Positions 10,991-24,900 of a DNA stretch of 64,000 bases are shown here, one piece after another (the stretch's first letter is position 1; every line of letters begins with the position of its first letter). The DNA comes from Alligator mississippiensis (lineage: Eukaryota > Chordata > Crocodylia > Alligatoridae). The notes beneath the pieces were generated by a model, which saw only the letters and a program-made list of their open reading frames with translations, was not told where the DNA came from and made no database searches. Both the position numbers and the translations under genes were made by a program. Location of the stretch: positions 76,017,395 to 76,081,394 of the forward strand of contig NC_081833.1 of NCBI RefSeq assembly GCF_030867095.1. The letters run 5' to 3'.

Positions 10991-12639
10991 AACATCTCCC
11001 CATGTTGCTTGCTTTATAGCTCTTCTTGCCAGTCATATCAGTCTCTTTCTGAAGATCTGTAGTCCTGGGACTTGGATGGGATCTGTCCCTCAAGAAAGGC
11101 CTCCCAATACTCAGATGTTCCAGCACCCTCCTCCTTGCACCAAGCCTTGGACCACCTGTTGGTCTTCATTGCCCTTCACTCTCTTACTCAAGGGGCTGGG
11201 AGGACTCCACTGCAAATTCCCAAGCCTCCACGGTGAGCCCCTTCCCAAGCTAGCAGGTCTTGTTTGTCTGGAACATGGTGGTTTGGGAGCTGTGTGTTTT
11301 GCACAGGACAAAGGCCTTGCAGCTGCAGCAGGTGACCCAGTGAACTGCAGAGCTGTAGGCTGTAAATTAGCCTGGAGTGGGGACCCAACAGAAGCTATTT
11401 GTGCATGAAGTACTGCCTGATGCTCCTGGAAGTGAAGATGTCAGGGCAAGGGGAGTGGCTGCAGAAGTTGGTGGAGTGCAGACAGGGATGTGAGGCCATG
11501 ACAGAGGACAGGAGAGAGGAGACTGCTTAGGCAGCTCAAGATTTGCAGACACCTGCAGCATAAGCATGCTGGAGGTATCGTGCAGTCAGCAGTGCCTGTT
11601 CAGCACAGTCAGGAGAGGTGAGCTCTAGGCCCTTCCTGGCAAAGATTGCTCTTGCCCTGATGGCCTGGCTTCAATTCTTCTACCCTCTTTTCGTGTTGGG
11701 GTCAAGAATTGGATCCTCTAAGATGTCTGCTACCCATGAGGGCAGTGCCTGGAGGGTCTCCACCAGAAAGGAAAGTGAAATAGGACATTTGAATCCTTCC
11801 ATGTATCTAACATGCCACTGCTGAGCCAGCTGGGCCCAGGACTGTGTCTAGTCTCCTGTGAGCAGCAGAGGGGGCGTTGGCTTTGTCCAGGATGGAAGGG
11901 CCCCAGGGCAAGTCTAAGCACTGCATCAAGTGCTGGTACTGCTGCTTTGGGCATTGGCCCTTCCTCTGGCAAGCCAGGCCTGAGTCAGTACCTCCACGCG
12001 GTGGCAGAGGGTGCTGTGCTGCAGGCTGTGGCGTGGGTGACTCAGGAGGCAGCAAGCCATCCTTCCCACTCCACGTGAACCCCAGCGCCCGTGTAGATGT
12101 GTCGGGAGCAGCGGAGATGCACATCGGGGGGCTGTCCATCAGAGGAGAAGGGGAAGAGGGGCTCTGCCCTCCTGTGCTCACTGAAGCACCCATAGTGCTG
12201 GCAGGGAAGTTAACCCAGGAGTCCCTGGCAGGTCCTAATGTGGGGTCTATATCCTGCCTTCTCACTCCTGCAGTCTCCAGCTGGGTCTGAGCTGCCCGAG
12301 CCGAGGTGCTGGGGTCAGGTTGCGGTGTGCTCTGTGGTCTGGAGCATACAGCCAGTGCCAGGGCGCTTCGGAGGGATTAGCCAGGCTGGCATTAGATCTC
12401 TGGGCTGAGGCGGGCCCATCCTGGGCTGCTGCTGCATTTCCCAGGGCCTCCCAGCTTAGAAAAGACGCAGGCAGGGTGGGAGCAGGGTGTCCAGGAGGCC
12501 TCGGGGCATGCAGAGGGCCTGGCCCAGGGCACCTGCTCCCTGCATCGAGGGCAGAGCAGTGGGATGCCCTGCACTGTGGAGCGTGGGTGCAGGTGTGCAT
12601 GGCACACATGGAGCACGCAGTCCCAGGGGCACACGCAGG
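10991..12639. other. Intergenic stretch upstream of SPIRE2
   Basis: No exon was recognised. In human, FANCA lies head-to-head with SPIRE2, so I looked on the minus strand for its conserved N-terminus (LLAGRVKREK-like) and did not find it. GC content rises after about 12,300 toward the SPIRE2 CpG island. Confidence 0.5.
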
Positions 12640-12992
12640 GCCCCTGGTGTTGGGCTTGGCACGTGCCGCCGGGACGGAGCCCATATCGCGTCTCGCCCGG
12701 GACCTGCCGCCTTCCCCCCCGGGCTCCGACTTCGCCCACCGCCCTGGCACCCGTCGCCTCGTTGGCAGGCAGCAGGAGCCGCTCCCACCCTCCCCCTGGA
12801 GCTCCATAGGCCGCTTCCTTGTTTGCACACTGGGTTGGCTGGTGCTGTAGGGCTGGGCTGGAGCGATGACAAAGCAGAGGCGAGCCGGGCTCGGCCCTCC
12901 TCCTCCTCCTCCTCCTCCCGCTTCGGCTCCTGTGCCCGGCTCCGCTGTTATGGAAACCAGCCCGGCTTGGCAGCGCCGATGATGGAGCAGCC
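12640..12992 (+). promoter_or_regulatory. SPIRE2: SPIRE2 CpG-rich promoter and 5' leader
   Basis: CpG-dense sequence without a TATA box lies directly before the SPIRE2 start, with a (TCC)n tract at about 12897-12919. Two upstream ATGs sit just before the main start. One at 12950 opens a 10-codon frame ending at 12982. The ATGATG at 12979 opens a frame that overlaps the main start and ends at 13068. The CpG island continues to about 13,420. The transcription start is not visible. Confidence 0.6.
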
Positions 12993-15900
12993 ATGGCCAA
13001 GGCCGGCAGCAGCGAGGAGCGGGCGGGGGTCGCGGACCCCCGGGAGCTGTCCCTGGAGGAGGTGCTGAAGTCCTACGAGCAGCCCATCAACGAGGAGCAG
13101 GCGTGGGCCGTGTGCTACCAGTGCTGCCGGGGGCTGCTGGGCACCGACCCGCGGGCCGCGGCCGCCCGGATCCGGGGCACCGCCGACATCCTGCTGCACA
13201 AGGACGGCAGCGTCACGGTGCCCGCCGAGCCCGAGGCCGAGGGCGAGGGCGAGGGCGCCGCCGGTGAGTGCCCGCGGCCGGCGGGGCGGGTGCAGCGGGC
13301 ACGGGGCCGGGGTGATGCTCCCGCGAGCAAAGGTGCGCCCTGCTGCGGGGGCCGGGCCCGGGGCTGGGGATCGGGGCCCACCTCTGCCCCGCCGGCGGGC
13401 GAAGCCAGCGCCGCTTTTATGACCCGCGTTTCATGGCACCCGCCAGCGCCGGGAGCGGCCGGGACACAGCGCCAGGCAGCCAGGGCCGGGGGCACGGCCA
13501 GCTCGGCTTCCTTGAGGTGGGAGTCGGAGGGGCTCAGGACAGGTAGAGGGGGGCTCAGGACACATGGAGAGAGGTTCGGGACAGACACAGAGAGGCTTAG
13601 GATAGATAGAGGCTCGGGACATATAGAGAGAGGTTCAGGACACAGAGAGAGAGATTCAGGATACAGAGAGAGGCTCGGGACAGACAGAGAGAGGGTCAGG
13701 ACACATAGAGAGAGGTTCAGGACATATATAGAGAAGTTCAGGATACAGAGAGAGAGGCTCAGGACACAGAGAAGCTCAGGGCAGACAGAGAGAGGTTCAG
13801 GACACAGAGAGAGAGGCTCGGGACAGACACAGAGAGGGTCAGGATACAGAGAGAGGCTCAGGATACATAGAGAAAGGCTTGGGACACATAGAGAGAGGCT
13901 CGGGACAGACAGAGAGAGGTTCAGGACACAGAGAGAGAGGCTCAGAAAGCCGCAGCAGCGACCTAGCCCAATCCCAATCACCATGACATAATCACTGCTC
14001 TGAGTGACTTATTTTGGATCCTGGAGTGTCCTAGCAGGATGCGCCCGCAGTAGGAAGGCAGTGTGCAGCATGCCAGGGCAAGGCAAGGTTGGACCCGATG
14101 CTAGTGCCTGCTCTTTGTGGCTGGGGTTTGCTGTAGAGCAGAGGGAGCAGACTGGTTGCAGGAGCCCTGCAGTGCTGGGCTGCTGAGAGCCCAGGGAGGC
14201 ATTTGCTAGGCACATCGGCCATCTGAGCCTGTGCCTCAGGGGAAAGCCGTCTTGGCACATTACAAACGGTGGGGCATCGTTTGAAGCCGGGAGCTGCTGG
14301 CCTCCCCTGCGTGGAGACCCTAGCAGGCAACGCTCTGCCTTGATGCAGGCAGCTTCTCCCCAGATCAGGTTGCCCCCATGCCGCAGCCTGCTTCATTATA
14401 AGTGAACCAGATGGGGCTGTTGAGCTCTTGGCAGGTTGCCGGAGAGGCTTCGTTTTTGCAGGGGTTGGTTGTGCGATGTACAGTTGAAGCAAGGGCGAGC
14501 GAGTCACAGGGCACTGAGAGTCTGCACCCAGCTCTGCTCCCAACTCTGCTACTGCCGCGCTGAGTGGAGTCCTGTGCAGTAACTGCCACCGTTCTTAGCA
14601 AGGCAAGGACAACTGCTGGAGAAAGGGAAACCTCTCTAGTCTCCATGGTCATGGTCAGATTGGGGTGGACTGGAGGGGTTACCTTCCTGTGTAGTGGGTT
14701 GTGTGGCTCCCTACCTGGGATATCTCAAACACACATTAACCTTTTATAGAAGCAGGATGTTGGCTGTCGTGGTCCCCCTGCTTTCACTGTGGCAGGTTCG
14801 GGTGTTGTGGCTTGTGTTGTTCAGGGCTGATGGTTGCTTTTCAAAGGATTTAGATTATGGATGTGTCTTGGAGGGTTTCAACAGGGCTGATCCTGCCTCA
14901 GGCAGGGAGTTGGACTAGATGTGCCCTCTGGAGCACCCTTGCAGCCCTACTTCTCTAGGATTTCTGTGATGTCCTTTGAGTTGAGCTTTGACGCCCATGT
15001 CATGGTGACTGGACCAGAAAACCTGTTGCATCTTTTACTTCAAACCACCCATTTGTCCCTGCAGTTCCTGGCTGGTCCCTCAGCTCCTGGGGGCACCAGT
15101 GCTCAGGCCAGGGAAGACTTTAATGAGTCCTGGTACTTTGCAAACATGTTCCCAGCATGGGGGGCTTCCCTGAAGTACTGCACTGATGCATGGCAAGTAC
15201 GTGGTCAGGTGTCCAGGTGGAAATCTGAAGAGATGCTTCAACCTGCTGCTGCCAGAGCATGCATTCAGCCATGGGGACAGTGTGCATGACTTCTATGCAT
15301 GCAACTGCAAAAGTCTAGTCCTGGAGCTTTTAGGGCAAGCCTCCACGTGTTGTGGCCTTTTGACTTTTTTTTACCATTATCTTCAAGTCTGTGTGAAAAT
15401 GCAATTGAGTGCATGGCTCGTTGTTGAAAAGCAAAGCTTGTCACTCAGCCGGGGCAGGATGAGAGAGCAAAGATCCTAGAGGTCCAGAGGCATCTGGCTC
15501 TCTACCTCCACATTCCCAGCACCTTGATGGCAAACAGCCCCACCCAACCTGTCACGTGTGGGACCGTGCCTGCTCCACGCGTGTCTGGGATCGCACCTGC
15601 CGTGGGAGGCATTAGCTGGGTGATCCAGAAGCATTCACTTGAGCAATTCCAATTATCTGTGCCACTTGTGAGCTCTTTCCTCCCCTGACGCTGATGAGGA
15701 TAAATAGCCCAAGAACGCAGCCTGCACGTGCTCCCCACGTCAACAGCAATAAGAATGTGCGTTCATACAAATGTTATTGCCATGCATCGCCGGGCCCTGA
15801 CTCAGTGGAGAGCCCAGCCACATCTGAGCTCTCATTCCTGCGCTGGGAGGCAAGGCAGCGAGGCTGTTACTGCAATAACGTTGACTGCAAATGCCTCTCA

Positions 15901-18900
15901 CAGCCTCCGAAAACTGGTGGGTCCTGTTCTGGGAGATGCACAGTGGAGATGACCCCTGACACAAAAGGAAGTGACTTTTCGACACAGTGCTGCGCTGAAA
16001 ACACAGAGTGATCTGGCTTTGGTCTTTGTTCTTCAGACCATTATATCTTAGCAGCTGGTTTTGCCCACAGGCAGTGCTGGTGCCTCCCATGGGAAGGAGG
16101 CCAAGAATTGCATAATGGTAATGGTCCCCGAAGGAGGGATATTGCTGGGCATTTCTGTGTGCTGGTGCCTCCATATGCAGCGTGCCCTCCATGGCTAGCG
16201 GCAGCATAGGAGATATAGGCACCGCTTCTCTCCCATCGCTGCGTGAGGAAGGCAGGGGCCCACAGGGCCAGCCCCCCATCCTCCATCGTGGCTGGCATGT
16301 TTGTTATTGCAGTCGTTGCTGCATGCTCCCCAGCCAGACCTGCTGCCATTCTCTTGCAAAGAGCCTCTCTGCCTGTTTAGCAATGGAAATGATCTCTTGG
16401 GGTGGGGATTTCAGACAAAACACCAAGAGGATCATTTGGGAGCAGTGACTGGGAAAGGAGCGCTCTTGTTTCAGTGCAGCATGCCTGGCGGTAGCTTGGC
16501 TAGGAGGGCATCCCTCAGGCTAAGCCTAGTCCTGGGTTCCCACCAGGGAGGCGTGAGTGCTTGGGGATCCTGGATAGGTAAGGTGCAGCCTGTGTCCTTG
16601 AGCAGAAATGAGCAATATGCAGCATAAGAGCCCAGGTGCTGTTGCTGTAGCATTGGTGCAGGGAGCAGGAGGATGACATGGGAGAGGGAGAGGAAGGGGT
16701 ACGGACAGCGGGTACCTAGGCCATGTGGTCTTCGGAGACCCTTTCCCAAGCAGCCTGTGGGCAGGGCTGGGCCCAACGGAGCTGTTCCTCGCTGAGCTGC
16801 TGCTTGTGTGGATGTAGCCAACCCCCTGCTGTGATTTGGTTTGGACGGGGCTGATCCTGCCTCAGGCAGGGGGTTGGACTAAATGACCCCTGGAGCTCCC
16901 TTCTAGCCCCACTTCTTTGATTTCTGTGATCCGACCTGTGCCAGGAGCTAGGGCATCCTGGACTGTCTGGGGGTGCAGCCTGGGGCCTGTCACAGCGCAG
17001 CACTGGGGGACAAGAGGGTGTGGGGAGCCCCGAGGCTCCATGCCCCCGGGCTGCCGGGACCCTCCTAGACTGCCCGCAGGTGGCTGGGGACTCTGTGAGC
17101 TTGGGGCACTGCTCCTTCCTCCTGGCACTAAACTGCACCAAGCCCTTGCTGTTACCGCCTGTCCTTCCTAACCTAAACCCCACTTCCTGCCAGCCTGCTT
17201 GGAGCCTGGGCCAGCTCCTATCTCAGCCCTGCCTGCCAGCCTGCTGAAAGCTGCCCGGAGCTCTTTGTCTGGAGGGCCCCATGTGCTCCATCGATTACCT
17301 AAATGGGGAGCTAATGGCTGAGCTCCCAGGTGAACACAGATCCAAGGAAGCAGCTTTGGAGCCACGCTCATTGAAAGCGGCACTGGGAGGGACCTTGGGG
17401 TCATTTTGCCTGTCCCCGGGGGCCAAGGCAGGACGTTTGCTCAGAGCTCTCATTAGCGCTTCCAGTCTCAGGGCAGAGGACTTCATCATGAAGCCATGTG
17501 GGGGTGGGGAGGCTTGTATTCTCGTGCACCTGAGCCCCGTTACTTCTGCTTCACTTTGTGTGTCTGCCACTTTCCCATCACGGTGCATACATGTGGGGTC
17601 TTATTGCATCCCCATCCCAGGTGCAGCCTTGTTTAGCCCAGCTGAGCGCCTCCAGCCCCCACACAGCATTTGCTGCTTCACCCATGAAGCCATGGGTAAA
17701 ACCCAGGCCTCCCACCCTGTCTCTACCATGCAGAAGCTCCTGCAGCCTATGCTAGCCCTGCTCTCTGGTGCACCACCCTATGTGCAACCTCCACTAGCCT
17801 GGGTGTGTTAGCATCACCAGCGTAGGCTTTGTGAGGCTCTGTGCCCAATTCCCAATACATGCCCTCAATATACCACACCTGCTGCATGCCACAGGGGCCT
17901 CGTCTGGCCTGGGAGGAGCTCACAATTAGGCCTCAGATCAGGAACTCAGGTGAGCTTGTCTGGGTGACTTGTCCTCTGCCAGTCGGAGCTGCTTGTGGTT
18001 CTCAGCTCTCTTGTTCCCTTGGTTTGTCCCGCTGCCTTGCGAGAGCTTGTAATCAGTGATCCGTCCCTGCCAGGAGGATCCCCACTCCCTCCCATCCCCA
18101 GCCTTCAGGAAAGGCTCCTTCTCACCCACACCTGGTTCTCCAGGGCTTCAGCCACTTCCTACCTAGCATCCGGTGTGGGAGCAAACTTCGAACAGGAAGG
18201 CAAAACTCCCCCTCTGCAAAGCCCTTTGTGAAGAGTAGCAAAGCCAGGACTGCAGTGGTTTGCAACGGGTAGGAACAGGGATGCGTCAGTCTGGAGCTTG
18301 CGGCATCCCCTACAGATGGTATCTTGCCTCTCTTCCCATCTGCTGTGTGGTGCAATTAGTCCCCTGGAGAGTGGGGCTTGGGGCCAGCAGCCAGAAGGAT
18401 GGAGCGGCAGGGCTGGGGGAGTCCTTCCACCTCCTCACTCCTCGCCTTTCCTGTCAGGGGGATGGGAATATTCTGTGGAGTACCAGGGGCATGTGGGGGA
18501 TGCTAAGGATTAGATGGATGTCCCCCATTTTCTGCTGTCACTGCAGCTCCCTGACCTTGACTTTTCAGAGAACAGCCTTCCCCTCTGATGGTGCTGGGAG
18601 CCGTGTGTGCCCAGGGGCTGGAACGGCAGGCATGAGGGGCCTCAGGTCCAGCTCCCAAAATAGAGGAACACCCCCAAGGCCTTTGGAGATCCCTGGTGCT
18701 GTGACATGATCATGGAGTGAATCCTTCTGGGATTTGCCGGATGAGTCAGGCATGGTGTGAGGGGAGCCTCTTCACCTTCCTAGGTCAGCACTTGCTAATC
18801 AGCAGGGAGAGGAGCAGGAGATACGAGCGCTCAGGACTTTGTCATTGCATTGTGCTCTTTTGAGGTCCACGAAGCAGGGAGTGCTGGCTTTGGCAGCCTG

Positions 18901-21900
18901 CTTTGCCCTGCTTCTGCGTGGTTTATAGTGTAGTGCGCACCCACCCAGAAGGCAAAGGTGCCAAAATGGGAACGTCAGCAACGCCAACCAGCACAGAGGG
19001 TGACCGCAGGAAGGCCAGAATCACTGGGGCTGGTGTCTGGCTGTTCCTTGACCCGCACGTGTCAGAGCAGCCAGGTGAGCTGCAGCCAAGAGCACATCCC
19101 GGCGTCTGTCCAGCCCTCACATTCGGGCTCTTCCATGGTTTGGAGAGGTGCAAGTCAAAGCCACCGACTAGAAGCACCCAGGACCTGAGGTGTGGCTCCT
19201 GCAGGCTGCGGCTGAGTGCTTGGCATTGCCCGGTCTTGTGTCAGGCACCCAGAAGCACAGCGCATGTGGAGGGCGCTGGTGGCGTCTGGTTTATCCAGCA
19301 CCGCGCGGGAGCTCAGAGGCCGGGGCAGAGTCCACTTCCCCAGCACAGGGCTCAGCTGCCTTCAGCAGGACAACGCCCTCCTCTTCCTGCCGTTTCCAGC
19401 GGCATTCGTGGCACGCCTTCCTGCCTCTGCAGCTAATGAACCTGAGGACAGCATGTTCCCTCCCTCCTTCTCTGGCCCAGAGTCGCCCGGAGCAGGCCCG
19501 TCCTGGCACTGAAAGAAACCAGGGTCCTATGGGGTCTCGTATTGCACCAGGGCATCAGGCCAGATCAAGGAGGCCTGGACAGCCCCTATCTCAGCATGCC
19601 CTTGCAAGGGTGGGCTTGACTCTGCTGCCTGTATATTGTCCCTTTAATGCAGCTTATTTGCAATGCAGGTTCCCAGACCCCGCTCCAGTGCCCAGTCCCC
19701 CCCCAGCCTGGAGCCTGAGAGTAGCCACTGGGGACAAAGTCCAGTCTGCCCTCGTGGCCTTGCTGGAGGGAGCAGGCCTGCTAGCTCTGTGGGGACCAGG
19801 GAGGTCTCTATAGCTGGGTCTATAGCCAACTCTTGTCCAGTGGGGACAGGTCCAGCTTTCAGACTAGCAGGTCACTACCAAGCACATGTAAGCAGCGGCT
19901 TTCTGGCGGGGCTGAGAGCTTGGCCAGGGCTGGATGGATGCTTCCCAGGAAGCCAAAGGCGAGTTCCTGAGGTGAGGCCCCAGAGACACCACTGAGCTCA
20001 GGGAAGAACCAGCACAGCCCAGCCCCACTCCCATCTCTGGTCTGGTCCCCCTGGGAACGGGGCTTCACGCTGTGCGGTGGTGCTCACAGCCTCTGGCTGC
20101 TGCCTGATTGCTGGGTTTGGGTGCACGTGGCTCTCGGGCAGGCCCAGGCGGGGCAGGGAGGCAGCGTGGAGGGGCCGAGTGTGCCAGGCCCTGTACAAAC
20201 ACCGATGTGGCACTTTGTCGTGAGCCTCTGCTGGATGGCAGTGACCGCAGGTGGATGCACTGACTCTGTCACCAAAGCAAACGTGCTGGCTTTGAGACCC
20301 CAAGCGAACTGCCATGGGGAGAGGGGGCACTCACTCTGTCTGCTTCTTCCTTCACAGAGCCCCCCTTGATCCTGCCTCCCTCGACGGAAGCCCAGGTATG
20401 TCCCAGACGTTGCAGCTCGGTAAGCGGTGCGATGAACCCGGGGCCTCCGCAGGTGCAGGCACAGACACGCGTGCACCAGCTCACACGCGCACAGAGACAT
20501 GCATCCTTCTTAAGCCTGGGGGCCTGATGACCATGCTGGTTGCTGGGGAAGCGAGGGGTCCATACTGATGCTGTGTCAGCCTCTCCTTGCCAGGTGCTGG
20601 ACTCTGCTGTAGGCGCTGGGAGATCTGGGTGTAACCCAGGCTGGGTTAGGGGTGAAGGCGGCATGCACAACATCTCCATGGGGAAAGAGTGCTGCAAGCA
20701 TTTGCTGTGGCTGCAGGCTGGCTGCATCTCCCTCCCCCCACCCTGGTCTCTCGGAGTGCCCCACGGCTGTCTGTCCTCACACCGTCACCGTGCTGGGTGG
20801 CATCAAGCCACTCGACTGGGCCCAGTGTATCCCCCAGGCTGGCCTAGCAGGTCCGGCAGGACCTGGGAGTCTGAGGCCAGTGAGGAATCTGGAGGGACCA
20901 GACAGCTTTAAATCAAAGCTCTGTTCAAGGAGAAGAGCTGGAACCAAGAGTAATTTAAGCTAGACAGTGTTTAGGGCACCCAACCGTCGGGGCACACGTC
21001 TGTGGCACCAAAGCAGCATGTAGCACTGCCGGGACCCCACTACCATGCACCAGACAGGGGTGCAGGAGCAGAGGGTGCTGCAGCTCAGGCCCTTTATCAG
21101 TGCACAGTCCCGACCTGCCCAGAGGCAGGGAGCCAACGCTGCCCGCGCACCCCTCCGTGCTCCTGGGATTCGCTTTGGAGCATGACGGTGCTACGGTGCG
21201 GGTGCTCGGAGGCCTGCAGCCCATCTGCGGGCACTGCCGGGGTGGGTCCAGTCCCTCTCTTTGCTGCTGCTGGGATGCTCTGAAACCACGTGGTGGTTTT
21301 TCCTGCTCCATGGGCACGTGTAACTGGTGCCTATGGAAGGGCACACCTTCCCCACTGGCCCAGCGCCAGCCACCGCTGCCCACACTCCGCTTCCTGCCTC
21401 GTGCTGGGGCCAGCTCTTTGATCAATGCTTTTGAAATTGGAGGCTGTTTTTTTCCCCCTCTGCCACTGGCTGGAGTTGCAGGTTTTCCGCATCAATCAGC
21501 TTGCAGCAGCGCTGGCTGAGCCACGTGTATTGGGCCGTCACAGCCAGTCAGAGCCAAGGGAGCTAGGGCAATCTCACTGCTCCCAGCCCCGGCGGGTGCC
21601 CTCCCATGAGCCGACCCCTGCCCCTGGGCTGGGCTGTCACGTGTCACCGCAGCGTCTCGCCCTGGGATAACAGGAGGCAGTATGAGTGCTGGCACTAGGG
21701 TGGAGGCGGCTCCTCTACCTTCCCCTGTGGCTCTCCCATGGCTTTGTGGGGCACATTGGTTGGCTGCTCCCGTCTTTCTAACTTCCCCAGCACGGGATGA
21801 GCTGTGCACCTGAGATGCCTGGGTGTCCAACATGGGCAGCTGCGTTCCAGGAACCTGCCTGGAGCACTTGCTCCCTGCACCCCTGCCCCTTGCAGGCCCT

Positions 21901-24900
21901 TCCTTTGGGAGGACCCTGCCCCAGACCTGCCCAAGCTCTGGCTCCAATCTGAGGCAGCTGGCCCCTGGCTAGCCCTGCTGCTCTCATCCTAGCCGGCCTG
22001 CTGCCCAGCCCAGCGCTGCTTCATCAATGTGGGGAGCTGCAGCCGCAGCAGGTCCATGCTCCTGGGCCCTGACCCAAGGTGCGTTGGCATCGGTCCCGTC
22101 TTTCTACTGCCTTCCATGACCCTTGGATCAGCCCCCTGGCCTTATCGGCACCCGGAGCAGGCTGCCGGCCGAGATAAGCTCCAGGGTCAAGCTCCTTGTC
22201 GCTGCGATTCACTTTGTGTTGAGATTTCACCAGGTCCTGAGTTCAGCCCAGGTTCCTGGCTTTCCCTGTGCCCCGGCCACCTCCTGCGGGGTCTGGGGAG
22301 CGAACGCCACTGAGCACCACTGTGCAGACGCTGGGCTGCTCGTTTCCATCCATCCCCTGGGCAGCTCTGGTTTCCCTCACTCTCGCAGTAATGGAGTGGC
22401 AGTAAACAGAGGAGGTCTGTGAGACAGCTGGGGACCAGCCAGCCAGCCCCGGGGCCTGAGCAGTGCCTCCCACCTCTGTGGCCAGAGCAGGGGGCTGGAG
22501 CTGCCCGGGGCATAGGGCTTGGAGTGCGGAGCCCCTTAGACAAGCTCAGCACAAGCTCCCACCGTGCTGGGACAGGGGTCTTCACTGCCAGTGTCCCTGC
22601 TAGGAACAAACCAGACCCGTGAGGCTCTCTTGGGAGCGAGGGCGGGAGGGGTAGCAGGACCCTGAGCTGGAGCTGAGGTCAGGAAAGCAGAGCAGCCCCC
22701 CCGGGCTCTGCGCATGGCCAGGTATCACGTGCAGAGCAGGGGGAGAGGGAAGCAGTGCAGCACTGCTGGCCATGCATAGGGCTGGAGATTGCAACGGGGG
22801 CTGGCCCAGCCTCCCGCCCCCCTAGCCATAGCGGGGGGTTCCCCAGCTCCCAGCTCACCCCGTGCTGCCCTTCCCTTGCAGATGGTGCAGTCGCTGGGGT
22901 TCGCCATCTACCGGGCGCTGGACTGGGGGCTGGATGAGAGCGAGGAGCGGGAGCTGAGTCCCCAGCTGGAGCAGCTCATCGACCTCATGACCAACAGCGA
23001 CTCAGAGGACAGCGGCTGCGCCACGGCGGATGAGGGCTATGGGGGCCAGGAGGAGGAGGAGGAGGCGGTGGAGGGCCCCCCGCGGGCTGTGCGCACCTTC
23101 GGGCAGGCCATGCGGGTGTGCACGGCCCGCCTGACACATCCCCGCGAGGCGCAGGCCCACTACCAGGCCGTGTGTCGGGCTCTCTTCGTGGAGACCGTGG
23201 AGCTGAAGGCCTTCCTTGCCAAGATCCGCGACGCCAAGGAGGTGAGCATGCGCCCGCCGCGGCACCCACCAGCGGCCAGGGCACTGTGGGTAGCGGGACT
23301 GCACTGACAGGGGCTGGGTATCCCCGGGGCAGAGAGCACGACACCAGGTCCTGGCTGGAGTGTGTCCACCAAGGGCCCCGTCCCTGCTGCGCCCAGCAGC
23401 ACTGCAGCCATGCCAAGGGTCTCGCCAGCCCTGGGGGAGCACAGGTAGCCTCATCTATCTGGGTCAACAAGTGGGGCCCCCGGCCAGCCCGTGCCAACAG
23501 ACTGTGGCTGTCCCGGCCCCCGAGAGGCCCTTGACTTCCCCTCCCACCCCTGCCTGGTGGGGTCTGTGCCCTGCCCTGCCCTGGAGGGGACCATGCTCCA
23601 GCTGCCTCCTCCGGCCCTGAAGCACCCACCTGGGCTACGCGCTTGCCCTCTGGTGTCGAGAGGGGGAAGCGCGTGCATGGCTGCGCCAGCGGGGCTGGAG
23701 CCCGTGCCCTTGCTGCTGTGCAAGCCACCCAAGGGAGGTGGATCTCGCCCCAGCAAGCTCCCGATCTCTGGGAAGAGCCAGCAGGGTCACAGCTTGCAGG
23801 GCTGCATCAGGATGGGCCTCGGCCACGATCCAGGAGCTCCACCTGCCAAATGCATGGGGACACGGGGGCAGGAGCTCTACCTGGGACAGAGGCTGAGCCA
23901 GGCTGGGCATCTTCCCTGAGGGTGCGGGGATGGGGCTACCCCAGAGTCAGCCTCCAGCTTTGGAGTCATAGGGGCCTGTCGTAGAGCAGTGGGGCTGGAA
24001 GGGACCGGCAGCACAGGGGTCACACCTGAACCTGCCGCAGGGAAAGCAGGGGGTGTTGGCAGCCAGCGTCCTGCAACAGTAAAAGGTTAGGGCCAGGATG
24101 GCTGGGCTCTGGGTTGTACATACGGCACGTGGGCATGCCTGGGCCAGGTCACCCGAGGCACTTTGCTGCCTCATTGAACTCATTGTCAGCCCAGGGGACA
24201 TGTATCCCCCTCCCTTCCCAGGCATCCATCTGGAGACCAGGGCCATAGCCAGGCCTGCAGCTGAGCAGTGCTGAGCTGGGCTCTGGGGAGGCCGTGCAGG
24301 GACAGCGGGGCCTGGTGCTTTGCTGGGCTGAGCAGAGGGGAGGCTGCCAAGGGGCTGTGTGTAGGGAAGGGCACCCCCATGGAGAGGGGAGAGCCAGCCG
24401 CTGCCCTGAGTGGGGCACTTGCTCTGCAGCACCCCTCCGACATGCGGCAGGGCTGTCTGCATCCGCATCGGGCAGGCTGGGCCTCTGCTTTCAAACCTGC
24501 CTGGAAAGCTAAGCAGTCGAGGCACCGGAGCTCCCCCAGGGCACTGAGGCTGGTGCTGTCCCCAGTCATTTCGGCTGCACTGAGGGCTTGGCCCAGTGGG
24601 CAGGGGCCTGCAGCTCCTGTCCCCCCATTGAGGTGCTAGCTGCATGGATCCCTGGAGGCAGAGCAGCTCCCAGGATGGGGCCCGGGGCTCCCTCCGTGGT
24701 GCTGAACGCCCAGCAGAGACCAGCTAGTGCTGAGGCTCATGGAGTTGGAGGCACCTCTGCTCCCTGGGAGGGCGCAGGGCTGCCAGGCTGGGCACGGGGC
24801 GTGGGTCACGTGGAGCTCCCATCCTGCTGCAGATGCTGAAGAAGCTGAAGGATGATGAGGGGCCGGAGAAGTCAGCTGCTGACCTGGACAACCTGCGCAA

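Noticed and set aside
13115-13991. 289-aa minus frame and long plus frame running out of SPIRE2 exon 1
   Set aside because: Created by the 21-bp intronic repeat. The real exon ends at the gtgagt donor after 13263.
17365-17480. Possible CR1 3' fragment (gggagggaccttggggtcat)
   Set aside because: Only about 25 bp resemble CR1 and no further CR1 order follows; too weak to call.
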